Shown: positions 9,471-18,644, counted from the stretch's first letter. The stretch is 64,000 nucleotides of DNA from Methylophaga sp. (GCA_020831825.1 JAFIFW010000007.1:1-64000), one strand, 5' to 3'. Translations and numbers: made by a program. Notes: generated by a model not told the origin, from the sequence alone.

Positions 9471-10811
9471 ATGAACGATAAACTAGTAAAAATACCTGTT
9501 TCTGAACTCAAAGTAGGCATGTACATCATCAAAACAGAAGGCTCATGGTTGACCTCACTGTTCAAGAAAAAGAACTTTTTGCTGACTGACCCGGATGATC
9601 TGGAAAAAATAACCAACGGTAGTATTCAGTGGGTGTGGATTGACCGAGACAAGTCGCTTGAGGAGTTTCACTTCGAACAATCAGAGGGAGTCATAGAGGA
9701 TTTCACAGCAGAGATGGAGCTGTTTGATATTCGCCAGGATGCCTTGCTGATGCAGGCTGCACGATCACCTGAAGATGCGCCAAAGACTGTGCCTGGGGTG
9801 AAGGCTGCCATTGAGATTTCAACGTCAGCTGAAACAACGGCTGCAAACGACGAACAATCAGTCCTGGCCAGATCAGCTCGGATCTCTCTGGAAAGTGAGT
9901 TTGAACGTGCAAAACGCATTTGTCTTGAAGCAAAGCAACAAGTCACAGCTATGTTTGACGAAGTGCGAATGGGCCGAACGGTGAGTCCTGAATCAACACT
10001 GACACTCATCGATGAGGTCACTGCATCCATAGAACGTCATCCGGCAGCCTTGATTAGTGTTGCTCGTCTCAAAACTCATGATACATACACTTATCTGCAC
10101 TCGGTTGCGGTGTGCGCAATGATGACATCACTTGCTCGACAGCTTGGTATGGATGAAGCCCAGGTCAAGTTAGCTGCTCAGGCGGGTTTGTTTCACGACT
10201 TAGGGAAGGCAATGGTGCCAGACGAGATTATTAACAAACCAGGAAAGCTATCAGATGAGGAGTTTGAAATCGTCAAGCAGCATCCCGTCCACGGCGCAGA
10301 ACTTCTGCGACAGGTTGATGCACCAGAGGAAGTAGTTGATGTGGCGCTGAATCATCACGAAAAATTTGATGGCACAGGCTATGTACACGGGCTCAAGGGT
10401 GAACAGATTTCGGTTTTTGCTCGTATGGGAGCGATCTGTGATGTATACGATGCAGTAACCTCTGTTAGAGCCTACAAAACGCCCTGGGACCCTGCGGCTG
10501 CTTTACAATCCATGGCCAGCTGGCGTGGCCATTTTGATCCAGTGATTTTTAAAGCATTTGTCAAATGCGTCGGAATCTATCCCATCGGTTCCTTGGTCAG
10601 GCTGGAGTCACAGCGTTTGGCAGTGGTGGTGGATATGGCTGAGGATTCATTACTGACTCCAAAAGTCAGAGTCTTTTATTCGGTGCGCAAAAGAGAACCC
10701 GTCAAACTTCAGACACTTGATCTTGGTGCCGTCGGCTGCAAAGACCAGATTATTGGTTTGGAAGATCCAGCTGACTGGCCTTTTGGCAATCTGGATGATC
10801 TTTGGACATAG
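9471..10811 (+). CDS. HD-GYP cyclic-di-GMP phosphodiesterase
   Basis: 446 residues. The N-terminus (about 1-100) is the DUF3391 domain that usually precedes HD-GYP (VSELKVGMYI, WVWIDRDKS). A variable linker follows, then the HD-GYP domain from about residue 195: HDTYTYLHSVAVCAM, the metal-binding FHDLGKAMVPDEI, KQHPVHGAELL, NHHEKFDGTGYVHGL and ARMGAICDVYDAVTSVRAYK. The metal ligands look intact. The GYP triplet reads GYV, a departure at the name-giving position. It should hydrolyse c-di-GMP in the cytosol. No good ribosome site is visible before ATG 9471. Confidence 0.93.
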   Translation: MNDKLVKIPVSELKVGMYIIKTEGSWLTSLFKKKNFLLTDPDDLEKITNGSIQWVWIDRDKSLEEFHFEQSEGVIEDFTAEMELFDIRQDALLMQAARSPEDAPKTVPGVKAAIEISTSAETTAANDEQSVLARSARISLESEFERAKRICLEAKQQVTAMFDEVRMGRTVSPESTLTLIDEVTASIERHPAALISVARLKTHDTYTYLHSVAVCAMMTSLARQLGMDEAQVKLAAQAGLFHDLGKAMVPDEIINKPGKLSDEEFEIVKQHPVHGAELLRQVDAPEEVVDVALNHHEKFDGTGYVHGLKGEQISVFARMGAICDVYDAVTSVRAYKTPWDPAAALQSMASWRGHFDPVIFKAFVKCVGIYPIGSLVRLESQRLAVVVDMAEDSLLTPKVRVFYSVRKREPVKLQTLDLGAVGCKDQIIGLEDPADWPFGNLDDLWT

Positions 10812-10868
10812 CTCAAATCAGAGTCTCATTGATAATCTATTTTAGATAGATAAATTCAGGGAACTCAT

Positions 10869-11840
10869 TTGAACTATTCTGAAGTCAGGCCACTAGAGCG
10901 ATATCAGCTTGTCTGGTATTTGCTTGCCATTATTAACGGAATTGGCCTTGGTTTGTTGTTACCCGCAGTGGCCGGTGGTCTGGCTCAGCTGACATGGCCC
11001 GTGCTGGTGCTGCTTCTGTTCACTACTTTCAGCCAGATTCCCCTGCATAGTTTGCGATCCGCCATGCTGGATCGAAGATTTTTGTTGCTGGCGCTTTGCG
11101 GTAACTTTGTCATTGTGCCGATGCTGGTATTTGCCTTGTTGACGCTGGTGCCCATAGAGCCAGCCGTGCAATTGGGTGTGTTGCTGGTGCTGCTGGTGCC
11201 ATGCACTGACTGGTTTATCACGTTCAGTCATCTGGGTAAAGGTGATAGCCGCTATGCGCTGGCGTTAGCGCCGATCAATCTGATCCTGCAAATCTGTTTA
11301 TTGCCAGTTTATCTGTGGTTGTTTGTTCCCGATACATTTGCTGTCGCTGTTGTGCAAAAGCAAATGTTGTTGGCTTTTTCTGTGTTGATTGTGTTGCCAT
11401 TGTGTCTGGCTTATTTCACCCGAACAGTGGTTGACAGGTACTCATCCTCAACATCGTTAATGGACAAGCTGGCTGTCTTGCCAGTGCCCTTGTTGGCGAT
11501 AGTCATGTTTATTATCAGCGCTTCTCAGGTCAGTCTGATTTTAGATTCTGGCGGGTTGTTGCTGCAATTGCTGCCGGTGTTTGTGTTATTTGGACTGCTG
11601 GCATTATTGCTGGCGGCGATACTGGGTTATCTGGGGCGATTGCCTGTATTGCAATGGCGGGTGCTGGCCTTTAGTTTCAGCAGTCGTAATTCATTTGTGG
11701 TGTTACCGCTGGCTTTGGCATTACCGGCCGGTTTCGAAATCACAGTGGTCACCATCGTGTTTCAATCGCTTGTAGAATTATTCCTGATGGCTTTGTTTGT
11801 CTGGCTGGTGCCGCGACTGTATTTCAAGCGAACGAATTGA
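10869..11840 (+). CDS. Bile-acid/ACR3-superfamily transporter (arsenic-resistance-like)
   Basis: A 323-residue, highly hydrophobic protein with about ten membrane segments, of the sodium:bile acid symporter/ACR3 superfamily. The segment LLVPCTDWFITFSHLGKGDSRYALALAPINLILQ resembles the conserved TM4/5 region of the arsenite-efflux-like branch usually annotated arsenic resistance protein; the catalytic-type Cys is present in PCTD. No arsR or arsC is nearby, so the substrate is open. Translation begins at TTG (10869), 58 bases after the HD-GYP stop. Confidence 0.72.
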   Translation: MNYSEVRPLERYQLVWYLLAIINGIGLGLLLPAVAGGLAQLTWPVLVLLLFTTFSQIPLHSLRSAMLDRRFLLLALCGNFVIVPMLVFALLTLVPIEPAVQLGVLLVLLVPCTDWFITFSHLGKGDSRYALALAPINLILQICLLPVYLWLFVPDTFAVAVVQKQMLLAFSVLIVLPLCLAYFTRTVVDRYSSSTSLMDKLAVLPVPLLAIVMFIISASQVSLILDSGGLLLQLLPVFVLFGLLALLLAAILGYLGRLPVLQWRVLAFSFSSRNSFVVLPLALALPAGFEITVVTIVFQSLVELFLMALFVWLVPRLYFKRTN

Positions 11841-11899
11841 AGCACCTAACGTCTGATTTTTAAGAATATATCCCTTCACACTGATCTGGGTATACCCGA

Positions 11900-12895
11900 A
11901 TGATGTCTAAAAAAGTACTTGTGTATCCGTTTCTTGCTTTCATTTTGGTGGCAGGTCTGGTTCACGCCACTGTGCAGAATCGTGCTAATCAGCATGCCCA
12001 GTTGATGGTTACAGAGTTGATTGAGTTTTTTGAAGACAGAGGCATCAATATCAGTGTCGGTAAATTAACTGTTCAGCCATACAGCCGCGAAGTGACGGCA
12101 CGGAATCTGGTGATTGAGATGAATGATCAGCCGCCACATCATGTTGGTGTGGTTCGGCTGACCGATATCGAATTCAACCAGGCGCAGGACTTTATTCTGG
12201 CTATGCGGGTGGATGTGGAACAGGTCATCATGACCGTCACTCCGCAAATGGCTGATGAGATTCAACCCGAAGTCATCTGGCAGACGTTGCAGTCCCTGGG
12301 TATCAAAGACGGTCAACTCGCGCAGCGGCAATCCATTTACTATCGATACAATCCCGAACTCGCCCAGTTGCAACTCAGTTCCAACAGCCGTGTGCACCAT
12401 CCTGATGATATCCAGCAAGTGTTTTATGAGTTTGATGTCAGCACTGAGTTCACTCAGATCCCTGATCTGGAGCAAATGCTGGCAGATCTTCGAACAACCG
12501 AAGAGAAGAGTAATCTGGGCATGCGTTGGCTGAGTACCGGGTTAAAGACCTTTTCAGCTGAGTACGTCGACAAAGGTTGGTGGCCAGCCTATCGTTCGAC
12601 CGCCGCAAGGCTCTCTGGCGTCACCGAGCAGCATTTTCAGTATGCGTCAGCTGAGCAAGTGGCTGCCTCGTTATGGGATTTGCCTTTCTTGCCGGCTTCA
12701 GCCAAACAAACATTAATAGAGGCCAGCACTGATTTCATCGCAGCGGATGCACCTCAGTTTCACTTTTCTGTTCGCGCATTGCCGCCGGAAGGGGTCAACA
12801 TTCCAATGGCGTTTATGGCAGCAGTGATGAGTCCAAACGCAATGGAAAACTTTTTTGAATTTGATTTATCACTGAGTATGCGTGAGAATGAATGA
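11900..12895 (+). CDS. Exported/membrane-anchored protein of unknown function
   Basis: 331 residues with an N-terminal hydrophobic segment (KVLVYPFLAFILVAGLVHA) that acts as signal peptide or anchor, followed by a soluble region expected in the periplasm. The pattern ISVGKLTVQPYSREVTARNLVIEM resembles the start of AsmA- or DUF945-like envelope proteins, but similarity is too weak to assign. It follows the transporter by 60 bases. Its stop codon lies inside the palindrome at 12889-12906. Confidence 0.6.
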   Translation: MMSKKVLVYPFLAFILVAGLVHATVQNRANQHAQLMVTELIEFFEDRGINISVGKLTVQPYSREVTARNLVIEMNDQPPHHVGVVRLTDIEFNQAQDFILAMRVDVEQVIMTVTPQMADEIQPEVIWQTLQSLGIKDGQLAQRQSIYYRYNPELAQLQLSSNSRVHHPDDIQQVFYEFDVSTEFTQIPDLEQMLADLRTTEEKSNLGMRWLSTGLKTFSAEYVDKGWWPAYRSTAARLSGVTEQHFQYASAEQVAASLWDLPFLPASAKQTLIEASTDFIAADAPQFHFSVRALPPEGVNIPMAFMAAVMSPNAMENFFEFDLSLSMRENE

Positions 12896-12906
12896 ACGTT
12901 CATTCA
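12889..12906. promoter_or_regulatory. Perfect 18-bp palindrome, TetR-type operator
   Basis: TGAATGAACGTTCATTCA is a perfect palindrome spanning the stop of the preceding gene, about 90 bases before the molybdenum-hydroxylase operon. Its GAATGAACGTTCATTC core matches, as I recall it, the operator of the TetR-family repressor Bm3R1 and relatives. No TetR gene is in the window. The intrinsic terminator at 12950 lies between it and the operon. Confidence 0.5.
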
Positions 12907-12949
12907 ATGGCGCTGTCGCAAGTTAAGCCTGCCAATAGCGCGATTTATC

Positions 12950-12974
12950 CAAGGCGCTCAGCGCCTTGTTTTTT
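12950..12974 (+). terminator. Rho-independent terminator before the ior-like operon
   Basis: Stem CAAGGCGC (12950-12957) / GCGCCTTG (12961-12968) with a 3-base loop and six Ts. It ends the transporter/envelope-protein transcript. Because it sits only 24 bases before the next ATG, the operon's promoter must lie inside or upstream of it, or the hairpin acts as an attenuator. Confidence 0.85.
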
Positions 12975-12997
12975 GATCAAAATCAAAGGAAAGCCGG

Positions 12998-13459
12998 ATG
13001 CCTGTACTGACAATCAATGGTGAGCAGCGCGAGCTGCAATTTGCGGAGGATACGCCGCTACTCTGGGCCTTGCGTGATGAGCTTGCAATGACCGGTACTA
13101 AATTCGGTTGTGGCATGGCGATGTGCGGAGCGTGCACTGTGCATGTCGATGGTCAGCCAACCCGTTCATGTGTGACGCCAATCAGCGCGGTTGCTGGCAA
13201 ATCAGTAACCACCATCGAAGCTATCAGTGAAGATGCTGTAGGCAAACAAGTTCAACAGGCATGGAATCAGCTGGATGTTCCTCAATGCGGCTATTGTCAA
13301 TCCGGTCAGGTGATGGCAGCGACCGCACTGTTAAAGTCGAATCCCAATCCTGACGACGCTGCGATCAATGCAGCAATGAGCGGCAACATTTGTCGTTGTG
13401 GAACCTACAATCGAATTCGTGATGCCATCAAACTGGCAGCCAAGGCGGTGCAATCATGA
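12998..13459 (+). CDS. iorA: [2Fe-2S] subunit of an isoquinoline 1-oxidoreductase-type molybdenum hydroxylase
   Basis: 153 residues with the two iron-sulfur domains of the xanthine oxidase family. The plant-ferredoxin-like one has [18 protein letters not shown]; the helical one has [10 protein letters not shown] and [14 protein letters not shown]. It shuttles electrons from the Mo centre of the next subunit to an acceptor. It overlaps the large-subunit gene by ATGA. The two-subunit form (no FAD subunit) is typical of isoquinoline oxidoreductase and periplasmic aldehyde dehydrogenases. The symbol is by similarity; the real substrate is unknown. Confidence 0.85.
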   Translation: MPVLTINGEQRELQFAEDTPLLWALRDELAMTGTKFGCGMAMCGACTVHVDGQPTRSCVTPISAVAGKSVTTIEAISEDAVGKQVQQAWNQLDVPQCGYCQSGQVMAATALLKSNPNPDDAAINAAMSGNICRCGTYNRIRDAIKLAAKAVQS

Positions 13460-15777
13460 ATGCCAAAACACCCAAACAGATCAACCGGGAAGTTGCGATC
13501 TGCAATATTAGCCGTCGGCGGCTTTTACAAGGCTTTGCTCTGAGTGGGCTGGTACTAGCCGTTGGGGTGCCTGGCGTGTTGCTTGCCGAGGACGAGCCTG
13601 AAAAATTCGGTCGTGATGCCATGCCACATGGTTGGACTGATGACCCACTGGTATTTGTAGCGATCATGGCCGATGGCACAGTAAAAATTGTCTGCCACCG
13701 CGCAGAAATGGGGCAGGGCGTTCGAACCAGCTTACCGATGGTGGTCGCAGATGAACTTGGTGCTGATTGGGCGCAGGTTGAAATTGTTCAGGCACCGGGT
13801 GATGAACCCAAGTATGGCAATCAGAATACTGACGGCTCACGCAGCATGCGGCATTTCTTCATGCCGATGCGTAATGTCGGTGCTGCTGCGAGAATGATGC
13901 TCGAAGCTGCTGCCGCAGCCCATTGGGGTGTAGCGGTTGCTGAAGTCAAAACCGGAGTGCATGAAGTATTGCACCCACAAAGCAGTCGTTCACTCGGTTT
14001 TGGAGAGCTGGCTGAGGCGGCTTCAAAACTGGAAGTGCCAGAGCGAGATCAGCTGCAGCTGAAAACAGCTGAGCAGTTTCGCTATATCGGAAAAGGCAAA
14101 ACGCATCTTGTTGATGGTTTGGACATGGTCAGTGGCAAGGCGATTTATGGCATTGATGTCACCTTGCCGGATATGTTGCATGCGGTGGTGGCGAGACCGC
14201 CGGTGTTGGGCGGTAAAGTCACTGATTACGATGCAACCGAAGTATTGAAAATACCCGGTGTATTGAAAGTGGTGACAATTCCGGGCAGCCCTCCGCCAGC
14301 GTATTTCAACCCGTTGGGCGGTGTTGCAGTTATCGCCACCAATACTTGGGCCGCCTTGCAGGGCCGTAAAGCATTAAAAATCACTTGGGATCATGGTGAG
14401 CATGCCAGCTACAACTCGCCACAGTTCCGCGCCGAAATGGAGCAATCTGCCCGTGTCAAAGGCGGGGCAGTCGTGCGTGATGAAGGCGATGTCTATCGTG
14501 CTCTGGAAAATGCATCACAAACGTTTTCAGCCGAATATTACCTCCCACATCTGTCTCAGGCCCCCATGGAGCCTCCGGTTGCCACTGCGCGCATTGTTGA
14601 TGGTCATTGTGAATTGTGGGCGCCGGTTCAGGACCCTCAAGCCGGGCGTGATCTGGTCGCCAGATGGCTGGAGCTTGATGCTGACAAGGTCACTGTCAAT
14701 GTGACTTTGCTGGGCGGTGGTTTTGGACGCAAATCCAAGCCGGACTACATGGTAGAAGCCGCCTGGCTGTCCAGGAGCATGGACGGACAAGCGGTCAAGG
14801 TTACCTGGAGTCGGGAAGATGATCTGCATCACTCCTATTTCCATACGGTTTCCGTCGAACGTATTGAGGCGGGTGTTGATGAGGATGGCAAGCCGGTTGC
14901 CTGGCTGCATCGAACCGTTGCACCGACCATTTTGTCGACCTTTGACGACTCTGCATTGGTTAAGATGCCGATTGAACTCGGCATGGGTGTTGTGAATGTG
15001 CCGTTTGCCATAGACAACGTACGTATCGAAAACCCCGAGGCCAAGGCACATACACGTATCGGCTGGTTCAGATCGGTTTCCAACGTGCCGCATGCGTTTG
15101 CCATACAGTCTTTTGTCAGTGAAATGGCCGCAAAACTGGATCGTGATACCAAGGATTACCTGCTCGAAGTCATCGGGCCACCACGCCAACTGAACCCCGC
15201 TAAACTGCTGGATAGCTGGAATTATGGTGAGTCACCGGAAGAATATCCTATTGATACCGGGCGTTTACGAAAGGTTGTCGAGGCAGTGGCTGACAAGGCA
15301 AATTGGGGTAAAAGTCTGCCTAAAGGCCGAGGTCAGGGTATCGCCGCGCATTACAGCTTTGTCAGTTACACCGCCGCTGTGGTTGAAGTTGAAGTTGATG
15401 AAGATGGTGAACTGTCGATTCCAAGAGTCGATATCGCCATTGATTGTGGCCCTGCGATTAACCCGGAACGTATCAAATCGCAGCTTGAAGGGGCTGTAGT
15501 TATGGGTATCAGCTTAGCTATGCTGGGCGAGATCACCTTCAAGGATGGTGCTGTGGAGCAGAACAACTTTGATGGATACCAATTAAGCCGTATGGCAGAT
15601 GCGCCGGCTGAGATTCATGTGCATATTGTGCCGGCGGATGACTATGACGCACCGTTGGGCGGTGTCGGTGAACCGGGTCTGCCTCCGATTGCCCCGGCCC
15701 TGTGTAATGCGATCTTCGCTGCCACCGGACAACGCATCCGGGCATTGCCAATTGCGGATCAGCTGGAGCCAATGTAA
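13456..15777 (+). CDS. iorB: Molybdopterin-binding large subunit, isoquinoline 1-oxidoreductase/aldehyde dehydrogenase type, Tat-exported
   Basis: 773 residues. The N-terminus has a twin-arginine signal ([20 protein letters not shown]), so the folded enzyme, with its small partner, should go to the periplasm. Family blocks include [55 protein letters not shown] and, near the C-terminus, the [19 protein letters not shown] segment with the catalytic glutamate. It hydroxylates an N-heterocycle or aldehyde, with quinone or cytochrome c as likely acceptor. The operon also supplies its XdhC and MocA maturation factors. Actual substrate unknown. Confidence 0.87.
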   Translation: MNAKTPKQINREVAICNISRRRLLQGFALSGLVLAVGVPGVLLAEDEPEKFGRDAMPHGWTDDPLVFVAIMADGTVKIVCHRAEMGQGVRTSLPMVVADELGADWAQVEIVQAPGDEPKYGNQNTDGSRSMRHFFMPMRNVGAAARMMLEAAAAAHWGVAVAEVKTGVHEVLHPQSSRSLGFGELAEAASKLEVPERDQLQLKTAEQFRYIGKGKTHLVDGLDMVSGKAIYGIDVTLPDMLHAVVARPPVLGGKVTDYDATEVLKIPGVLKVVTIPGSPPPAYFNPLGGVAVIATNTWAALQGRKALKITWDHGEHASYNSPQFRAEMEQSARVKGGAVVRDEGDVYRALENASQTFSAEYYLPHLSQAPMEPPVATARIVDGHCELWAPVQDPQAGRDLVARWLELDADKVTVNVTLLGGGFGRKSKPDYMVEAAWLSRSMDGQAVKVTWSREDDLHHSYFHTVSVERIEAGVDEDGKPVAWLHRTVAPTILSTFDDSALVKMPIELGMGVVNVPFAIDNVRIENPEAKAHTRIGWFRSVSNVPHAFAIQSFVSEMAAKLDRDTKDYLLEVIGPPRQLNPAKLLDSWNYGESPEEYPIDTGRLRKVVEAVADKANWGKSLPKGRGQGIAAHYSFVSYTAAVVEVEVDEDGELSIPRVDIAIDCGPAINPERIKSQLEGAVVMGISLAMLGEITFKDGAVEQNNFDGYQLSRMADAPAEIHVHIVPADDYDAPLGGVGEPGLPPIAPALCNAIFAATGQRIRALPIADQLEPM

Positions 15778-16763
15778 TGGACAGCATGGATCTGCAAGTA
15801 CTGCAGGCCTTGCATGACTGGCAAAGGCAAACACAGCCCGTGTGGCTGGTGACGGTGAGCCAGACGTTTGGTTCCAGTCCACGTCCTGCCGGGGCCATGT
15901 TGGCGCTGCGTGGTGATGGTTTAAGCGTGGGGTCGGTGTCTGGTGGCTGTATTGAAGACGACCTGATGGACAAGGCTCGCGCCGGGGAGCTGAATCAACA
16001 TCAACCACAGATGCTAAGCTATGGTGTCAGTCGCGATGAAGCGCAGCGTTTTGGTCTGCCATGTGGCGGCGTCATGCAACTGATTATTGAGCCAGTGCCT
16101 GCTGCTGCCAGCTGGCCCGGCGACGTGCTGACCTCAGTGCGTCACCATCGGTTATTGGCGCGCTGTCTGGATATGCAAACTGGTCAGGTCAGATTGCAGG
16201 ATGCCAGACTCAGTGATGAGTTCAGCTTTAACCTCCAACAGATGAAGGTGATACACGGGCCGCGCTGGCGCTTGTTGATTATCGGCACCGGCCAGACATC
16301 GGAATATCTGGCACAAATGGCGCAGGCACTGGATTATCAGGTACTGGTCTGTGATCCGCGACCAGGCATGCTGCAGACATGGTCGGTGGCAAATTGTCAG
16401 TTGCTCAACAGCATGCCCGATGATGCGGTGGTGGAGCTGCAGGTGGATGCTCGTACGGCCATTATTGCACTGACCCATGATCCAAAAATTGATGATATGG
16501 CGCTGCTGGAAGCGCTCAAATCGCCGGCGTTTTATGTGGGCGCGCTTGGCAGCAAGAAAAACAATGCCAATCGCCGTGAGCGGCTGGCCATGTTTGATCT
16601 GTCAGCCGCAGAAATTGCCCGTTTACATGGGCCGGTCGGTCTGGCCATTGGCAGCAAAACGCCACCGGAAATTGCCGTGTCCATTGTCGCTCATCTTGTG
16701 CAGGTGCGCAGTCAACTGGCAGTGAGCCAAGGGGCGCCGCGCATTGACGCTGTGTGCCAATGA
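15777..16763 (+). CDS. XdhC/CoxI-family molybdenum cofactor insertion protein
   Basis: 328 residues. The N-terminal XdhC_CoxI domain shows VTVSQTFGSSPRPAGAML, GSVSGGCIEDDLM and SYGVSRDEAQRFGLPCGGVMQLIIEP. The C-terminal Rossmann domain shows LLIIGTGQTSEYLAQMA, YVGALGSKKNNANRRERL and PVGLAIGSKTPPEIAVSI. Such proteins bind, protect and deliver the sulfurated cofactor to molybdenum hydroxylases. It starts in the TAATG overlap with the large subunit and overlaps the next gene, so the four genes form a tight operon. Confidence 0.9.
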   Translation: MDSMDLQVLQALHDWQRQTQPVWLVTVSQTFGSSPRPAGAMLALRGDGLSVGSVSGGCIEDDLMDKARAGELNQHQPQMLSYGVSRDEAQRFGLPCGGVMQLIIEPVPAAASWPGDVLTSVRHHRLLARCLDMQTGQVRLQDARLSDEFSFNLQQMKVIHGPRWRLLIIGTGQTSEYLAQMAQALDYQVLVCDPRPGMLQTWSVANCQLLNSMPDDAVVELQVDARTAIIALTHDPKIDDMALLEALKSPAFYVGALGSKKNNANRRERLAMFDLSAAEIARLHGPVGLAIGSKTPPEIAVSIVAHLVQVRSQLAVSQGAPRIDAVCQ

Positions 16764-17395
16764 AACAATCAGCCATTCAGCCGGTGGTGCTGGCTGCTGG
16801 CCAGTCCAGTCGTTTTGGCAGCAACAAATTACTAGTCGAGTTTTGTTATGCCGGCGTCACTGCGCCGTTATTGGCACATAGCCTGCAGCCGTGGCTGCAA
16901 CAGTTTGAGCGGGTCTTAGTGGTAGTGCCTGTGATATGTCAACCATTACAAAAGGCTTTACAGGCTGCGCTTAATGACGATTATCATCGGCTCGACTGGC
17001 TGCCTAGTGCCCAGTCTGAGGCCGGTATGGGCCACAGTCTTGCAGATGCTGTCAGCGCTACAGCCGAGGCAGAAGGCTGGTTGATTGGTCTTGCTGATAT
17101 GCCGCTGTTGCCAACTGAGGCGATTGCCGGTGTTGCTGAACTGCTCAAGCAAGGTGCTGTCTTGGCGGCGGCCCGCTATATGCAACGACAGGGACACCCG
17201 GTCGGGTTTTCCAGTCAGTTTTACTCGGCGTTATCAACACTGCAAGGCGACTCTGGCGGCCGGGACTTACTCAGGCAGCATCATACGGCAATACAATTTT
17301 TTGACTGTCAGCATACAGGTGTGCTGACAGATGTCGATACACCACAAGCATTGCAGGCACTGCAGGTGTCAGCTGCAATTTCAACCAGCGGATAA
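16760..17395 (+). CDS. Molybdenum cofactor nucleotidyltransferase (MocA-like)
   Basis: About 211 residues of the MobA/MocA NTP-transferase fold, with the signature VVLAAGQSSRFGSNKLL and the later GWLIGLADMPLLP carrying the metal-binding Asp, then GHPVGFSSQFYSAL and GDSGGRDLL. MocA-type enzymes add CMP to molybdopterin to give the MCD cofactor used by xanthine oxidase family enzymes (family knowledge); linkage to the hydroxylase genes favours that over MobA. The ATG at 16760 overlaps the xdhC stop; an in-frame GTG lies two codons earlier. Confidence 0.85.
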   Translation: MKQSAIQPVVLAAGQSSRFGSNKLLVEFCYAGVTAPLLAHSLQPWLQQFERVLVVVPVICQPLQKALQAALNDDYHRLDWLPSAQSEAGMGHSLADAVSATAEAEGWLIGLADMPLLPTEAIAGVAELLKQGAVLAAARYMQRQGHPVGFSSQFYSALSTLQGDSGGRDLLRQHHTAIQFFDCQHTGVLTDVDTPQALQALQVSAAISTSG

Positions 17396-17513
17396 ACTTG
17401 TTGTGTGGCTTGGCTTTGTCGTGCTGACATTTCTGATATTCCTGGGCTGCCATATCGTTGTTTTGTGTCACTTGTTTTAACCACATCGGTTCTAGCTGAC
17501 TGCAAAACAATGA

Positions 17514-17541
17514 TTGACATTGTTAGCTAGCTAACTATAAT
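17514..17541 (+). promoter_or_regulatory. Sigma-70 promoter with embedded perfect palindrome (MarR autoregulation)
   Basis: TTGACA (17514-17519) and TATAAT (17536-17541) are both consensus, 16 bases apart. The spacer is almost exactly filled by the perfect palindrome GTTAGCTAGCTAAC (17522-17535). A repressor bound there would block RNA polymerase, fitting autorepression by the MarR protein encoded immediately downstream. The expected transcription start is about 17548. Confidence 0.85.
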
Positions 17542-17551
17542 GAGGCTTATT

Positions 17552-18055
17552 ATGTTGCAGTTGAAAGATCTTCCCAATGCCGAAATACTCAGCAAGTTTG
17601 CTGAGCGCTACCCGGATGCCGATATTCACAAGGTGCTCCAGTTTCTGACTGTGTTGCGTATTGGCAGCGACTTATCGTTGATGCTGGACAATTTTCTGGC
17701 AGGTTACGGCTTATTACAGGGGCGTTGGTGGGTGTTGATCTTGTTAATGCGTGAAGCGGATTTGACTACAACACCTTCAATTCTCGCCAGCAAAGCCGGG
17801 GTCAGTCGCGCGACGATGACCGGTTTACTGGATGGCCTGGAACGGGAAGGACTGGTCAGCCGGGTGACCGACAAACGCGATCGGCGGCGGCTGGCCATTC
17901 AACTGACTACAGCTGGCCAGGCCAAACTGGATCAGGTGATGCCCGATTACTATCAACGTGTTAATGCGCTGATGGACAGTCTCTCTTCTGCAGAGGCAGA
18001 GGAACTGATTCAGTCATTAAAAAGTCTGCATTCACAACAAACGGTTTTTGAGTAA
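17552..18055 (+). CDS. MarR-family transcriptional regulator
   Basis: 167 residues from ATG 17552 (MLQLKDLPNAE). The ATG at 17540 overlaps the -10 box and cannot be used by the visible promoter. The winged helix is clear: QGRWWVLILLMREADL, ASKAGVSRATMTGLLDGLEREGLVSRVTDKRDRRRLAIQLT. With the transcript starting near 17548 the mRNA would be nearly leaderless. It follows the mocA gene by about 150 bases on the same strand and may respond to substrates of the molybdenum hydroxylase; that link is inference. Confidence 0.88.
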   Translation: MLQLKDLPNAEILSKFAERYPDADIHKVLQFLTVLRIGSDLSLMLDNFLAGYGLLQGRWWVLILLMREADLTTTPSILASKAGVSRATMTGLLDGLEREGLVSRVTDKRDRRRLAIQLTTAGQAKLDQVMPDYYQRVNALMDSLSSAEAEELIQSLKSLHSQQTVFE

Positions 18056-18099
18056 GAGTGTCTTAACGATATTCAGTTTTTTCTGATAAGGAGTTAATT

Positions 18100-18615
18100 A
18101 TGTGGAAACAATTAGTTTTGGCCAGCAGTTTAATGTTGGGTGTTAACGCCGGGCTTGTGGCCGGTGACCATGAGCACCAACATCAACATCAACATCAACA
18201 TCAACATGGTGAACATGATCATCATCACCATCACCCGACCCCTGAGATGGTCGCTGAGATGGAATTCGACAAATGGAATCAACTGTTTAACCAGGGTGAT
18301 AGTCAGGGACTTGCAGAACTCTACATGGAGGATGCAACGCTGTCTCCCGGTAATGGACAAGTGCTTGAAGGTCGTGCGGCAATCGCTGAATTGTTCCAGA
18401 GTTTTTTTGATGCCGGATTACATAACCACCGTATTGAAGTTGCCGCGGTCAACTTTGCATTTGAACAAATGTCTGTCATGGGACATTGGCATGCAGATAT
18501 AATCAATGACGTGGGTGAAACGATCACCTACACGGGTGTTTTGCTGGTGGTGTTTGTCGAAAATGATGATTTGGAATGGGATATCGGCGCACATATCTGG
18601 AACATGGCTGAATAA
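18100..18615 (+). CDS. Secreted SnoaL/NTF2-like protein with His-rich N-terminus
   Basis: 171 residues with a signal peptide (LVLASSLMLGVNAGLVAG) then a run of alternating His/Gln followed by GEHDHHHHHP, about 12 histidines in all. This is likely a metal-binding tail in the periplasm. The rest is a SnoaL/DUF4440-like cone fold: FDKWNQLFNQGDSQGLAELYMEDATLSPGNGQVLEGRAAIAELFQ, typical of the NTF2-like superfamily, whose members range from isomerases to binding proteins. It follows the marR gene by 44 bases, with a good AAGGAG site, and is probably in its regulon. Confidence 0.75.
   Translation: MWKQLVLASSLMLGVNAGLVAGDHEHQHQHQHQHQHGEHDHHHHHPTPEMVAEMEFDKWNQLFNQGDSQGLAELYMEDATLSPGNGQVLEGRAAIAELFQSFFDAGLHNHRIEVAAVNFAFEQMSVMGHWHADIINDVGETITYTGVLLVVFVENDDLEWDIGAHIWNMAE
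18177..18207 (+). repeat. CAACAT hexanucleotide microsatellite in coding sequence
   Basis: About five units of CAACAT encode the His-Gln run of the SnoaL-like protein. The unit is a multiple of three, so copy changes by slippage would lengthen or shorten the His tail without shifting frame. Confidence 0.85.
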
Positions 18616-18644
18616 GTCTTTTTTCAACTATTTTCAATAAACTC

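Noticed and set aside
14527-15189. 220-codon antisense frame within iorB
   Set aside because: Shadow of a well-supported molybdenum hydroxylase gene.
17540-17554. MarR start at ATG 17540
   Set aside because: This ATG overlaps the TATAAT box of the only good promoter, so the start at 17552 is preferred.
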